Shown here in pieces: positions 8,663 to 16,761 of a stretch of 47,971 nucleotides of DNA (the first letter of the stretch is position 1; every line of letters starts with the position of its first letter). The position numbers and the translations under genes were made by a program. The stretch covers positions 1 to 47,971 of the forward strand of contig USGC01000001.1 of the NCBI GenBank assembly GCA_900554095.1, read 5' to 3'. The notes under the pieces were generated by a model. It saw only the letters and a program-made list of their open reading frames with translations. It was not told the DNA's origin and searched no databases. Source of the stretch: an uncultured bacterium. Lineage in GTDB: Bacteria; Cyanobacteriota; Vampirovibrionia; Gastranaerophilales; Gastranaerophilaceae.

Positions 8663-9209
8663 ATATATTGATAACTGGCTTAAGGCAAATTTGTCGCCGG
8701 AAAGATATGAACACTCTCTCGGAACAGCTGAATGTGCAAGAGAACTGGCAGAACGTTTTGGAGAAAACCCTGAAAAAGCATATTTTACAGGATTGATTCA
8801 TGATTGCGCAAAGTGTCTGCCAAAAGATGAAACACTACATATCATCAGAAACTTTCTAAATCTTGAAGAGGACGAACTGTGCAGTCCAAAGACTCATCAT
8901 GCTCCGGTTGGTGCATATATTGCAAAAAAAGAATTTAAGATTGACGATGAAGAAATCTTATCAGCGATAAGATGGCATACAATTGGCAAGGTTAATATGA
9001 CACCTTTTGAAAAAATAATTTTTCTTGCTGATAAAATTGAAACACACACACGACCCTGTGAAATATGCGAACCCATTAGAGTAGCGCTTAATGAAAGTTT
9101 AGACAAAGCATTGCTGCTTTGTTACAAAAATACAATTAAAAGTCTTATCGATAGAGAACTCAGAATTTGCACAACTACAATTGATATTTACAACAGTTTG
9201 CTGATTTAA
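8646..9209 (+). CDS. yqeK: YqeK-type HD-domain hydrolase (predicted symmetrical Ap4A hydrolase)
   Basis: 187 residues of the HD phosphohydrolase superfamily. Metal ligands can be followed as H21 in YEHSLGTAECA, the HD pair in GLIHDCAKCLP, the HH pair in KTHHAPVGA, and RWHTIGKVNMTPFEKIIFLADKIE with the final D. YqeK proteins cleave diadenosine tetraphosphate to two ADP. Placement directly after nadD with a 17-bp overlap is the typical context. Confidence 0.9.
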   Translation: MTYTYEYIDNWLKANLSPERYEHSLGTAECARELAERFGENPEKAYFTGLIHDCAKCLPKDETLHIIRNFLNLEEDELCSPKTHHAPVGAYIAKKEFKIDDEEILSAIRWHTIGKVNMTPFEKIIFLADKIETHTRPCEICEPIRVALNESLDKALLLCYKNTIKSLIDRELRICTTTIDIYNSLLI

Positions 9210-9226
9210 CAGAAACATAGTATAAT
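9198..9226 (+). promoter_or_regulatory. Promoter with -10 box 6 nt from the start codon (leaderless)
   Basis: TTGCTG (9198-9203), 17-nt spacer, TATAAT (9221-9226), then only GAGTGT before ATG 9233. Initiation about 7 nt past the -10 would place +1 on the A of the start codon. The upstream part lies in the end of yqeK. Confidence 0.65.
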
Positions 9227-9232
9227 GAGTGT

Positions 9233-10381
9233 ATGAGGAAGAGGTTAGCGGGATTATTATTAATAAGTTTATTGTCAATGAGTACGGCTATTGCTGATAT
9301 TCAGTATCAAGGTCATGCAGAATTTGATGACCAATTCTCTGAACCGGATAAAGAACTTTTTACCGGTAAGAAAGAAACTCTTGAGAAAAAAGATATTATA
9401 GAAATGACTGTATCACAGGTATTAGACGGTTCTTTTTCTCTGGAAGGCGACGAATTTTTTGCAGAAGTTACAAGTGATGTTATCGGAGATAAAGGCGTAA
9501 TAATCCCTAAAGGCACAGTTGCCCACGGTACTATTACCCAAACAAGCGAAGCAAAAAGGCTCGGCCGTGACGGGCATTTAAGCCTGAGTTTTGACTACCT
9601 TGTAACCCCTGACGGCCGAGAAATTCCTATCGAAGGTAAAATGTCTACCAAGCTTCACCCGCTTAAGGCTGCTACCAAAATAATTGCAACAGACGTAGGA
9701 TATACTGCCGTAGGCGGAGTTGCGGGCGGTTTATTTGCCATTCAAGCTCTGGGTTTAGAAGCTGCGATAGCTTCTCAAGGTTATACTGTTGCAGGAGGAG
9801 CCGCTATTGGTGGTACAATTGGATTAGGCATGTCTTTGTACAGAAAAGGAAAAAATGTTTTAATAGCACCAGGGGATGAAATTAAAGTCCGTATCCTTTC
9901 TAATGTCGAACTTCCCGTATATAGAGATGAAGCTTTAAAACAAAAAGAGGTAAAATACCCAGGACTTGATATTAGAATTGCAAATATTTTGTATGAAAAA
10001 GATCCGTTTGGAGAAGTTAATACAATAACACTGTCACTCTCTATTTCTAACATGTCAAAAAAAGCCTTTTCCGGTATGGATTTGGCATTGATGAATGACT
10101 ACAATGCAGTCTATAATCCTTCAATATTCGGTGATACAAAACTTTTATTCTCACAGCTAAAACCCGGTGATAGATTTGCCGGAAGAATTTCGTTTTCTGT
10201 AAATAACGTTAAACAATCATTCTGGCTCGTTGTAAATGACAGGGCTACAAATAAACCGCTTGCTAAAATTTCTCTGGATAATGCCTATAAAAATGTATCC
10301 AAAGATGTAAAAAAACGCAACGACAAAATGCGTAAAGGCAAAAAGAATTACTACAAAGAAGAAAGCCCGTTTGATATTTAA
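9233..10381 (+). CDS. Exported protein with VirB10/TrbI-like C-terminal layout
   Basis: 382 residues. A signal peptide (about 1-21, ending STAIA) is followed by an acidic linker and a domain (about 60-225) with the order VIIPKGTVAHG, LSLSFDYLVTPDGREIPIEG, a glycine/alanine-rich hydrophobic stretch (about 150-200), and APGDEIKVRILSNVELPVY. This order (plug-like start, FDxLxTPDG, hydrophobic antenna-like segment, final GxxxxVxL strand) resembles the VirB10/TrbI outer-membrane channel domain, but the match is my pattern reading and not certain. The same FDxLxTPDG block occurs in the gene at 34223. The C-terminal half (about 235-382) is a separate unknown beta-rich region with a Lys-rich tail. 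It is transcribed from its own apparently leaderless promoter. Confidence 0.6.
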   Translation: MRKRLAGLLLISLLSMSTAIADIQYQGHAEFDDQFSEPDKELFTGKKETLEKKDIIEMTVSQVLDGSFSLEGDEFFAEVTSDVIGDKGVIIPKGTVAHGTITQTSEAKRLGRDGHLSLSFDYLVTPDGREIPIEGKMSTKLHPLKAATKIIATDVGYTAVGGVAGGLFAIQALGLEAAIASQGYTVAGGAAIGGTIGLGMSLYRKGKNVLIAPGDEIKVRILSNVELPVYRDEALKQKEVKYPGLDIRIANILYEKDPFGEVNTITLSLSISNMSKKAFSGMDLALMNDYNAVYNPSIFGDTKLLFSQLKPGDRFAGRISFSVNNVKQSFWLVVNDRATNKPLAKISLDNAYKNVSKDVKKRNDKMRKGKKNYYKEESPFDI

Positions 10382-10394
10382 CAAACAAGAGGAA

Positions 10395-10946
10395 CTAATC
10401 TAAGTCATAATTGAGCATTGAAACTACATTTACACCTGACGCTTCAATTTTTTCCCTGCCCTTTAGCGGATCAAGTTCAATTATAAAAGCAGAAGCTACT
10501 ACATCAGCTCCGGCTTTTTTAACAAGATTACAAGCAGCTACAGCTGTACCGCCTGTCGCTAGCAAATCATCAATAACAAGAACTCTATCACCGGCTTTTA
10601 CTGCATCTGCATGCATTTCAATAGTATCCGTTCCGTATTCTAAGTCATAAGTTTCTTTAATAGTATCTGCCGGCAGTTTATTTGGTTTCCTTACAGTAAC
10701 AAAGCCTGCTTTGAGTTTACAGGCTAGAGGTGCACCAAAAATAAACCCTCTTGATTCAATTCCGGCAACATAATCAATATTTTCATCTTTAAACTTTTCA
10801 TAAAGAAAATCAATACACATGTTAAACGCCTTAGCATCTTTTACAATAGTAGTTACATCAAGAAACAAAATTCCTTTTTTCGGAAAATCAGGAACCTCTC
10901 TTACATGTTCTCTTACATACTGAAAATTATTAACATCTGTCATCAT
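10395..10946 (-). CDS. apt: Adenine phosphoribosyltransferase
   Basis: 183 residues; converts adenine and PRPP to AMP. Clear motifs: VREVPDFPKKGILFLDVTTI at the N-terminus, YVAGIESRGFIFGAPLA, and the PRPP-binding loop VLVIDDLLATGGTA. Two ATGs stand side by side at 10946 and 10943. GAGG is present upstream, and a TATAAT box (rc of 10963-10968) lies between it and the end of the glycosyltransferase gene, so apt probably has its own promoter. Together with udp and deoA it indicates base and nucleoside salvage. Confidence 0.95.
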   Translation of the reverse strand: MMTDVNNFQYVREHVREVPDFPKKGILFLDVTTIVKDAKAFNMCIDFLYEKFKDENIDYVAGIESRGFIFGAPLACKLKAGFVTVRKPNKLPADTIKETYDLEYGTDTIEMHADAVKAGDRVLVIDDLLATGGTAVAACNLVKKAGADVVASAFIIELDPLKGREKIEASGVNVVSMLNYDLD

Positions 10947-10975
10947 CTATTCATACCTCGTTATTATACCAAATA

Positions 10976-12352
10976 CTAAACTGTTACGCTTTCTACTGCG
11001 TTATTTTCTTCTTTTATACCTACCGCTTCCTGACGGGATTCTTCTTCTTTTACAAGACCATGAGCTGTTTTTCCCCAGTTCATATCTTTCTTGCAGAATA
11101 ATATTTTACCACAAATAAACAATTCCATAGGAAACCATATAATTAAAAAGTAAATTGTTGTTTCGAACGCCTGCTTTAATGCGCTCATCCTCGGCACATA
11201 ATCATATTTTCTTAAGCTGTAACGAATTGCAAAAAGGAAACCCAACCCTACAACAAGAGAAACTATCAATGATGACCACAAAACATTATGAAGGCTGTAA
11301 GGATCAATCTTATCTGTAAGTAATTTTACAATTCTGAAAAATACTTCCATCATAAACCACAGAGGCATAATAAACTGTGTTATATAAATTGCCATATCCA
11401 GCCTCGCACGAAGTGACATTTTTTTAGATTTCATTGCCTCTGCAAAGTACTCAAGATATCTTCTAATAGTACCCTCCAGCCATCTTCTGCGCTGCCTGAA
11501 CAGAGGCATAAGATAAACAATACCTTCCTCGTAAACACAAGCATCAAGACAAAAACGCACGTCCCATCCTTTTATATGAAGCCTAGTGGACATATCTAAA
11601 TCATCAGTAATCGTATAGTTATTCCATCCTTCAATATCTTCTAAAGCTTTACGTTTGATAAGTTCGCCATTGCCTCGAAGCTCAACAGCACCTTTTACGG
11701 CATCTCTTCCTACCTGCAGATAAGTATCTAAAGTATACTCGTTATTCTGACATCTTGTAAGGAAATTTACATCCTTATTTCTAATAATCTTTCTTGCTTG
11801 AACAGCCCCGACATCTGCTGGTTCTAAATTTGGAACCAGTTTCTTTAAAAAATCAGAATCAACTGTTGCATCAGCATCAAATACCAGAACAGCATCCCCT
11901 TTTGCAATAACAAGAGCATCATTTAATACAGCAGATTTTCCCGGAAAAGCACCCTGCTCACGAATAAGAGCTTTTACATTCTCATGCCTTGCCTCTAAGT
12001 CTTTAATGATTGCTGCTGTATTATCCGTACTTCTATCATCAATTATAATTACTTCAAAAAACGGATAGTCCATGCCTAAAATGTTTTCAACAGTATTGGC
12101 TATTACATACTCTTCGTTATGAGCAGGAATCATAATACTAACAAAAGGTTTATAATTCTCATTCACAACTGGCGGATGTTTCTTCAGCTTACGCTTCTGA
12201 TACTTTGTCGCAGCTATAGAATACAAGCCATAAATCACCATACACACACATAAAATAACGAAACCTACAGTTGTATTTACGTAATTCTGAAAGACGTATA
12301 AAAACACGCCCAAGCAAGATAATATTATAAATAAAAGAAATCTTTCTCTCAT
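10976..12352 (-). CDS. Processive family 2 glycosyltransferase (PgaC/BcsA-like)
   Basis: 458 residues: two N-terminal membrane segments (about 5-45), a cytoplasmic GT-A domain (about 68-300), and three C-terminal membrane segments. Catalytic motifs are FVSIMIPAHNEE, IIDDRSTDNT, VFDADATVD (DxD), TDDLDMSTRL and the processivity motif QRRRW. These mark enzymes that polymerise and extrude a beta-linked polysaccharide such as poly-N-acetylglucosamine, cellulose or hyaluronan-like chains; the sugar cannot be read from sequence. GGGGAG precedes the ATG. No deacetylase or c-di-GMP-binding partner is adjacent. Confidence 0.88.
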   Translation of the reverse strand: MRERFLLFIILSCLGVFLYVFQNYVNTTVGFVILCVCMVIYGLYSIAATKYQKRKLKKHPPVVNENYKPFVSIMIPAHNEEYVIANTVENILGMDYPFFEVIIIDDRSTDNTAAIIKDLEARHENVKALIREQGAFPGKSAVLNDALVIAKGDAVLVFDADATVDSDFLKKLVPNLEPADVGAVQARKIIRNKDVNFLTRCQNNEYTLDTYLQVGRDAVKGAVELRGNGELIKRKALEDIEGWNNYTITDDLDMSTRLHIKGWDVRFCLDACVYEEGIVYLMPLFRQRRRWLEGTIRRYLEYFAEAMKSKKMSLRARLDMAIYITQFIMPLWFMMEVFFRIVKLLTDKIDPYSLHNVLWSSLIVSLVVGLGFLFAIRYSLRKYDYVPRMSALKQAFETTIYFLIIWFPMELFICGKILFCKKDMNWGKTAHGLVKEEESRQEAVGIKEENNAVESVTV

Positions 12353-12460
12353 AATCTCCCCAACACTAAGTAAATTATATCAAAAATATTAAGTTATGTT
12401 GTGATTATCGCAATTTTTTAAACCAAACTTTACATTTCTTAATAAAATGCATAAAAAAAG

Positions 12461-12493
12461 GCAATTTTTTAAAAGCTAAATACTTTATATATA
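12461..12493 (+). promoter_or_regulatory. Shared 33-bp upstream element, copy 1
   Basis: GCAATT at 12461, then exactly 15 nt from its start the 18-mer CTAAATACTTTATATATA (12476-12493), 32 nt before the ATG of the 95-residue gene. The block matches 15157-15189 at 30 of 33 positions with identical spacing, so it probably contains a -35/-10-like pair for a specific sigma factor or activator. Confidence 0.6.
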
Positions 12494-12525
12494 CATAAGA
12501 GATAACAAGAGAGGAAAGAGCAAAG

Positions 12526-12813
12526 ATGTTATTCACTACAGAAACAATTTCAAACGAAGAAATCAAATCAATCAATAACTTCTTTAATGAATTTGAAGCA
12601 GTAGAAACAGTTGCTCCGGAAAAAGCTGAAGAAGAAACAACCGTTGTTAAATATCTTCATTCTCTTGTTACATCTTGCTACGCAAAATCAGTTGAAGATA
12701 TTGCAAATACAAAAGTTGGTAACAGAATCGTAAGAAAAAGAAACTTGCAGCAGGTAATGCAGGAATCTTTCTTCTATGGTGCTAACAGATTTGGCAACAA
12801 CTTCATAGCATAG
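12526..12813 (+). CDS. Small acidic-then-basic protein of unknown function
   Basis: 95 residues, not recognised. The first 45 residues are acidic (EEIKSINNFFNEFEAVETVAPEKAEEET); the rest is basic and aromatic (VGNRIVRKRNLQQVMQESFFYG). No signal peptide or membrane segment. A GAGAGGAAAGAG purine run precedes the ATG, a shared 33-bp upstream element lies before it, and a strong terminator follows, so it is a well-bounded single-gene transcription unit, probably well expressed. Confidence 0.75.
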   Translation: MLFTTETISNEEIKSINNFFNEFEAVETVAPEKAEEETTVVKYLHSLVTSCYAKSVEDIANTKVGNRIVRKRNLQQVMQESFFYGANRFGNNFIA

Positions 12814-12881
12814 TTATAACGCAACTTCAAAAAGTAAAAACACTCTCTTATATTATATAATCTTACATCTTACAAAGTTTT

Positions 12882-12906
12882 AGCCCGCCTTCGCGGGCTT
12901 TTTATT
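12882..12906 (+). terminator. Rho-independent terminator, probably bidirectional
   Basis: AGCCCGC, loop CTTC, GCGGGCT, then TTTTTATTT. It closes the 95-residue gene and sits at the stop of the convergent repeat protein. Confidence 0.9.
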
Positions 12907-13334
12907 TAATATCTTGTTCTGAAAGACCCGCGATAGTTACCGACATTATCTGTCATTACACCACGCCCGCCAGGAAAAGTTCTAAAACTACCTGTACGGT
13001 TTCCATAATTATCAAATGTTGTGAATCTTCCACCGGATAGAGGCCTTACGGTACCAACCTTATTTCCCTCTGCATCAAAAACATGAGTACGGTTTGCCGG
13101 AGCTCCTCTAAATGTTTTTACCATGTTATTATTTTGATCGTACATGACTCTTCGGCCATTCGAATAATCTCTCACACGGCCTTTATAATTTCCAGAATTG
13201 TCATATAAACTGTAATTTCCATTACCAGTTCCTCTGATTGTTCTAACAGAAGAATTTGATGGTTCATAAATATTCGTTGTTTCAGCCCAAACGGGAAGTC
13301 CTATTATACATAAAATTAATAATATTTTTTTCAT
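12906..13334 (-). CDS. Secreted short-repeat protein
   Basis: 142 residues with a signal peptide (about 1-17, ending VWA) and then about five tandem repeats of 21-24 residues. Their core is DN(x)GNxxGxxRxxxxGR(x)xxx: YDNSGNYKGRVRDYSNGRR, YDQNNNMVKTFRG, FDAEGNKVGTVRPLSGGR, FDNYGNRTGSFRTFPGGR, TDNVGNYRGSFRTRY. The pattern is like YD/WG-type beta-hairpin repeats of cell-surface proteins. Very rich in Gly, Asn and Arg, so basic. Exported to the periplasm or surface; function unknown. Its stop lies at the edge of the shared terminator. Confidence 0.75.
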   Translation of the reverse strand: MKKILLILCIIGLPVWAETTNIYEPSNSSVRTIRGTGNGNYSLYDNSGNYKGRVRDYSNGRRVMYDQNNNMVKTFRGAPANRTHVFDAEGNKVGTVRPLSGGRFTTFDNYGNRTGSFRTFPGGRGVMTDNVGNYRGSFRTRY

Positions 13335-13357
13335 ATAATTATTTTACCAGATTTCTA

Positions 13358-14632
13358 TCAGGAGATAATCCCCTCCTTGATTAATTGTTCTTTAATTTCT
13401 CTTTTGGTTTGAAATTCTTTACCGGATTTGTCTGTTAATCTCTTTAGAAGCATTATTCCCGGAGTAATTACCCCTAGAGCTAAAATACAAGCTCCTATAT
13501 TATTGATAATAGATCTTCTTTTCAATTTTCTCACACCTTTAAAGAATTCATCACAAGTTTCTTTACCAAGCGAACTTTTATATTGGTTATATAATTCCGA
13601 AACCTGAGAGCTGACATTTTCCACCTCTTTTAAATCAATATACGCTCTGGTATCAATCTTATTTGAATCTTTTAAAGTTGTTATCAAATCAGACTGTTTT
13701 GCGATTTGTACAATTTTGTTATCAGGATTTTTATGCAAGAATTCATACAGATTAACCTTAGATGTATTAGCAGCATTGAACTCTTTTAAACTACCTTCAA
13801 TGGATCCATCAAGAAAAGCCTGCTTAAATTTAGTATCTTCCAACACCCTTGAATCCAGTGTTATCGATTTGCCGTGTTTTGATTTTGCATTCTTTTCCAT
13901 AAATTCCTGAATTTTTTTACCTGCATAGTATAGGAAAAACAGACAAGAGCCTTCTTTGATTGCATAGCCTATGAACTCTTGAGAACTTCTTGAATCGGTT
14001 AATCTCTCAGTTGTTATAAAACCATCCATAATATACATATTTTTTACAGGAGAGAAGGCAAATTCTTCGACAACCTTTCCAATTCCTTTAAATGCCGGTT
14101 TATTAGCATTATTATTTTCTTCTTGTTTAGCCTTCTTAGACTCGTTATACTCTTTAATCAGATTTTTTCTAATTTTTTGCTCTGTATAATACTGTTTAAG
14201 CCGTGTCATTCCAACATAAGTCAGCGCAGCCAAAACAGTAGATACTGCAAATTTTGTTGCTGCAAGATTTTTAAACAACCTTTTTTTATTTTCGGCTTTT
14301 TCTAAATTCTTCTTAATTTCTTCTGTTGGGGCGTATTGTTTTATCTTCTTAAAAATTTCAGAATCCTTTAAATTTCTCGGGTCAATTTTAGAGTCTAACC
14401 CATAAGCTTTAAAAACGGTCTTATCAAATATCCATTTAAAAGCAGGAATACCACCGAGCCACAACGCTTCTGTGCCAAATTCGTCTATGAATCTGTCAAA
14501 ACCTTCTTCTTTACCTGTAGCGTATGAACCTGCTGTCATCCCCAGACAGCTTGATGCATCCTTTACCCCTAATGGTATCAATGAATTGGGGTTTCCTAAT
14601 GTAGAATAGATTTTTGCTGCATTTACCAACAT
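13358..14632 (-). CDS. Lineage-specific membrane protein, paralogue of the 42329 gene
   Basis: 424 residues, not recognised as a named family. It begins AAKIYSTLGNPNSLIPLGVKD and has short hydrophobic stretches near residues 130-148 and 385-402, with a conserved middle (AFKG ... FAFSPVKNMYIMDGFITTERL). The gene at 42329 encodes the same architecture over its full length: SKIYSTLGNSNSLVPLAIKD, RDRFIDEFGTQAIWLFGIP, QYAPTE, FMFSPAKNLMIVDG, LKRKSIFKNIGSCIAALGI. The last block (KLKRRSIINNIGACILALGVITPG) suggests a membrane anchor at the C-terminus. It is immediately preceded, with 4 bp between, by a 15-codon ORF whose ending is conserved with the leader ORF of the paralogue. Confidence 0.7.
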   Translation of the reverse strand: MLVNAAKIYSTLGNPNSLIPLGVKDASSCLGMTAGSYATGKEEGFDRFIDEFGTEALWLGGIPAFKWIFDKTVFKAYGLDSKIDPRNLKDSEIFKKIKQYAPTEEIKKNLEKAENKKRLFKNLAATKFAVSTVLAALTYVGMTRLKQYYTEQKIRKNLIKEYNESKKAKQEENNNANKPAFKGIGKVVEEFAFSPVKNMYIMDGFITTERLTDSRSSQEFIGYAIKEGSCLFFLYYAGKKIQEFMEKNAKSKHGKSITLDSRVLEDTKFKQAFLDGSIEGSLKEFNAANTSKVNLYEFLHKNPDNKIVQIAKQSDLITTLKDSNKIDTRAYIDLKEVENVSSQVSELYNQYKSSLGKETCDEFFKGVRKLKRRSIINNIGACILALGVITPGIMLLKRLTDKSGKEFQTKREIKEQLIKEGIIS

Positions 14633-14636
14633 AACC

Positions 14637-14684
14637 CTACAACCCCCATATTAAATTCATTAATTTTTTGCTGTGTTTGTTCAT
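14637..14684 (-). CDS. 15-residue conserved small ORF ahead of the membrane-protein gene
   Basis: MNKHSKKLMNLIWGL, with an AAGGAAGG ribosome-binding site 6 nt upstream. It ends 4 bp before the next start codon. The last nine residues, KLMNLIWGL, are identical to the end of the 27-residue ORF at 42190. Over these codons the DNA differs only at synonymous third positions (AAA/AAG, AAT/AAC, ATA/ATT, GGG/GGC) and in the stop codon (TAG/TGA), which argues for selection on the peptide. It may be a leader peptide controlling translation of the downstream gene, or a tiny membrane-active protein. Confidence 0.65.
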   Translation of the reverse strand: MNKHSKKLMNLIWGL

Positions 14685-14752
14685 ATTCGACCTTCCTTTC
14701 TGTGTAAATCACGTAAAGCAAAAAAATTGCCTGTATATTAACATTTTTTTAC

Positions 14753-14790
14753 AAAAAAAAGAACTTCCCGCTTATAGGAAGTTCTTTTTT
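14753..14790 (-). terminator. Rho-independent terminator of the omega-like gene
   Basis: GAACTTCC and GGAAGTTC with loop CGCTTATA, flanked by A and T runs on both sides, just past the stop at 14808. It can act in both directions. Confidence 0.85.
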
Positions 14791-14807
14791 GTATCTATAA
14801 CTTAAAC

Positions 14808-15050
14808 TTAGCCTACAAGTTCGGTATCGTCCGACTCGGAAGCTTTAACCATGATAGCATGCTCTACAGGATTTTCTTTCTTGTAAGCGCTGTCACTTGC
14901 AGCTTCCTCAAAACCAAACTCATCTCGGGCTTTCTTCATCTGAGTTTCATCAACCAGCTTTTTGGCTAATTCTGCTATTTCATAAACCAGCTTGTAACGA
15001 TTATCAGTATTTTCGTTTAATTCCCAAGCTATTTTAATAATTTGATCCAT
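14808..15050 (-). CDS. rpoZ: RNA polymerase omega-subunit-like protein
   Basis: 80 residues. NTDNRYKLVYEIAELAKKLVDE matches the first conserved helix of omega (NRxxLVxxxAxRARxL), and KENPVEHAIMVKAS the second block (KPVxxALxEI). The acidic ending (ESDDTE) is also usual. Omega assists assembly and stability of RNA polymerase. A region of about 20 residues between the blocks (KKARDEFGFEEAASD) is longer than in proteobacterial omega. The ATG follows ATGAGGTAAAA. An unrelated small protein remains possible. Confidence 0.6.
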   Translation of the reverse strand: MDQIIKIAWELNENTDNRYKLVYEIAELAKKLVDETQMKKARDEFGFEEAASDSAYKKENPVEHAIMVKASESDDTELVG

Positions 15051-15156
15051 TTTTACCTCATTATTTCAAATAATCAATTAATTTAACTATATAACGCTCA
15101 AAAACTTTTGTCCAGTAATAAAAAATATATATAATTTAACATTTATTTACAAAAGA

Positions 15157-15189
15157 GCAATTATTTAAGATCTAAATACTTTATATATA
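15157..15189 (+). promoter_or_regulatory. Shared 33-bp upstream element, copy 2
   Basis: GCAATT at 15157 and the 18-mer CTAAATACTTTATATATA at 15172-15189, in the same spacing as copy 1 at 12461-12493, 25 nt before the ATG at 15215. A GGAG ribosome-binding site lies between. Confidence 0.6.
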
Positions 15190-15214
15190 ATATAACACAG
15201 ATAAGGAGATTTTT

Positions 15215-15799
15215 ATGACAACAGGCGGGACATTAAGAGTAACCAGTGCAAACGAGTACAAAAATTTTGAAGTTAAATTTTCTAGAAATACAGAAATTAC
15301 CAATTTTGCCAAAAGAGAAATGGGACAAGAAGGTGATATACGCGCAGAAGTTAAAAATGGCAATAATGGATTTGCAGAACGAATATATAGCAATGGTTCA
15401 AAAAGTGGTAAGCTTGCCACCCTTGACTTAAATACAAAAAGATATGCAATTTTTGATGCACTTAGAAAACTTGATGGTAATGACGAGGACATTAGCGATA
15501 AAGATCTTTTAAAAGCAGATACATTAATAGGTAAGAATGGTGTAAAAGGTGTACGTCGTGATGCTTCTGCTGGAGTTACAACAATAGTTTGTGATGATGG
15601 AGCTGTTCTTCGTTTTGATGTAGAAACTGAACAGGAAAAACAAGTTCGTCTAGACCAAGAAGCTGCAAATGCTGCAAAACGTAAGCAGAAAGAAGCTGCC
15701 CGACTGGTAGAAAAACAACGTGAAACAGCCGAGCTAAAAGAAAATTGCAAAAGTGATTTTGAAAAGCTTACAGACTGGTTTATAGGATTATTTAATTAA
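15215..15799 (+). CDS. Cytoplasmic protein of unknown function
   Basis: 194 residues, not recognised. The N-terminal half is beta-rich (TLRVTSANEYKNFEVKFSRN); the middle has an acidic DGNDEDISDKDLL stretch resembling an EF-hand-like Ca-binding loop, followed by GVRRDASAGVTTIVCDDGAVLRFD; the C-terminus is a charged helix (about 140-180, probable coiled coil) ending in DWFIGLFN. There is no signal peptide. AAGGAG lies before the ATG. It is the second gene served by the shared 33-bp element, which suggests co-regulation with the 95-residue gene at 12526. It ends 2 bp from the convergent map gene. Confidence 0.7.
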   Translation: MTTGGTLRVTSANEYKNFEVKFSRNTEITNFAKREMGQEGDIRAEVKNGNNGFAERIYSNGSKSGKLATLDLNTKRYAIFDALRKLDGNDEDISDKDLLKADTLIGKNGVKGVRRDASAGVTTIVCDDGAVLRFDVETEQEKQVRLDQEAANAAKRKQKEAARLVEKQRETAELKENCKSDFEKLTDWFIGLFN

Positions 15800-15801
15800 A
15801 A

Positions 15802-16554
15802 TTAATCCATCAAGGTTGTCATAAGAATTGGATCGCCATCTGTTGCCAGAACAGTATGTTCAAAATGCGCAGATGGTTTTCCGTCTTTAGTGACAACAGA
15901 CCATTTATCGTCAAGTACTACAACCTCATCGCAACCAAGATTTAACATCGGTTCTATTGCTATAACCATGCCTGATTTTATAAGGGTTTGATCTCCTACT
16001 CTGTAATTAAATAGAAAAGGGTCTTCATGCATTACATGACCGACTCCGTGTCCGCCATATTGTCTTACGATACCCATTTTATAACTATTTGCCACATCCT
16101 CAACGGCTCCGGATATATCATCAAGAACATTTCCTGCTCTCATTTTTGAAATACCTGCCATTAAGGCTTCTTCTGTAGCTTTCATAAGAAGCTTTTTTTC
16201 CTCAGAAATATTTCCGACAGCATAAGACCATGCACTGTCACCAACCATACCGCCATATGTTGCACCAACGTCTATAGCTATAATATCGCCTTCTTTTAGA
16301 ATTTCGGTTTCAGAAGGAATGCCGTGAACAACTTTTTCGTTTATAGAAGCACAAATGCAGGCCGGAAAACCGCTGTAACCAAGAAAAGTAGGTGTTGCTT
16401 TATTCTCTTTAATAATTTTCATAGCAATACTATCTAATTCTTTTGTTGATATACCCGGCTCAACAACCTCTCTCATTTTCTTATGAACAAGAGCTACAAT
16501 ATGTCCTGCATGTCGCATTCTCTTAATTTCGTCGCGTGATTTTCTATTAATCAT
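15802..16554 (-). CDS. map: Methionine aminopeptidase, type I
   Basis: 250 residues; removes the initiator methionine from nascent proteins. The five metal ligands of the pita-bread fold can be placed: D in IIAIDVGATYGG, D in GMVGDSAWSY, H in GGHGVGHVMHEDP, E in VIAIEPMLN, and E in SAHFEHTVLA. Length and the lack of an N-terminal extension fit bacterial type I. GAGG precedes the ATG. Confidence 0.95.
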   Translation of the reverse strand: MINRKSRDEIKRMRHAGHIVALVHKKMREVVEPGISTKELDSIAMKIIKENKATPTFLGYSGFPACICASINEKVVHGIPSETEILKEGDIIAIDVGATYGGMVGDSAWSYAVGNISEEKKLLMKATEEALMAGISKMRAGNVLDDISGAVEDVANSYKMGIVRQYGGHGVGHVMHEDPFLFNYRVGDQTLIKSGMVIAIEPMLNLGCDEVVVLDDKWSVVTKDGKPSAHFEHTVLATDGDPILMTTLMD

Positions 16555-16643
16555 AATAACCTCAATTCTAGTTATATATTAGGACTAAATGATTTTTTTT
16601 GCAACAAAAATACAATCTAACATTCTTCCTTTAATTTACCCCC

Positions 16644-16671
16644 TTGACATGAAAAATTGATTTGATACTAT
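16644..16671 (+). promoter_or_regulatory. Promoter of tRNA-Glu
   Basis: TTGACA (16644-16649), 16-nt spacer, TACTAT (16666-16671), 14 nt before the mature tRNA. The -10 could also be read a few bases further right, where TATATA stands. Confidence 0.55.
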
Positions 16672-16685
16672 ATAAATTGTCACGA

Positions 16686-16761
16686 GCCCCCATCGTCTAG
16701 AGGCCTAGGACAACACCCTTTCACGGTGTAGACAGCGATTCGAATTCGCTTGGGGGTACCA
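16686..16761 (+). tRNA. tRNA-Glu (anticodon TTC)
   Basis: Full cloverleaf: acceptor GCCCCCA with TGGGGGT, D-arm, anticodon stem ACACC/GGTGT with loop CTTTCAC (anticodon TTC), T-arm AGCGA/TCGCT with loop TTCGAAT, discriminator A and an encoded CCA. Its 3' end contains the left attachment repeat of the element that follows, yet the tRNA is left intact. Confidence 0.97.

Noticed and set aside
15181..15750. A 189-residue minus-strand ORF opposite the 15215 gene, rich in Ser/Phe/Leu
   Set aside because: A shadow frame: the plus-strand gene has the promoter, ribosome-binding site and natural composition.
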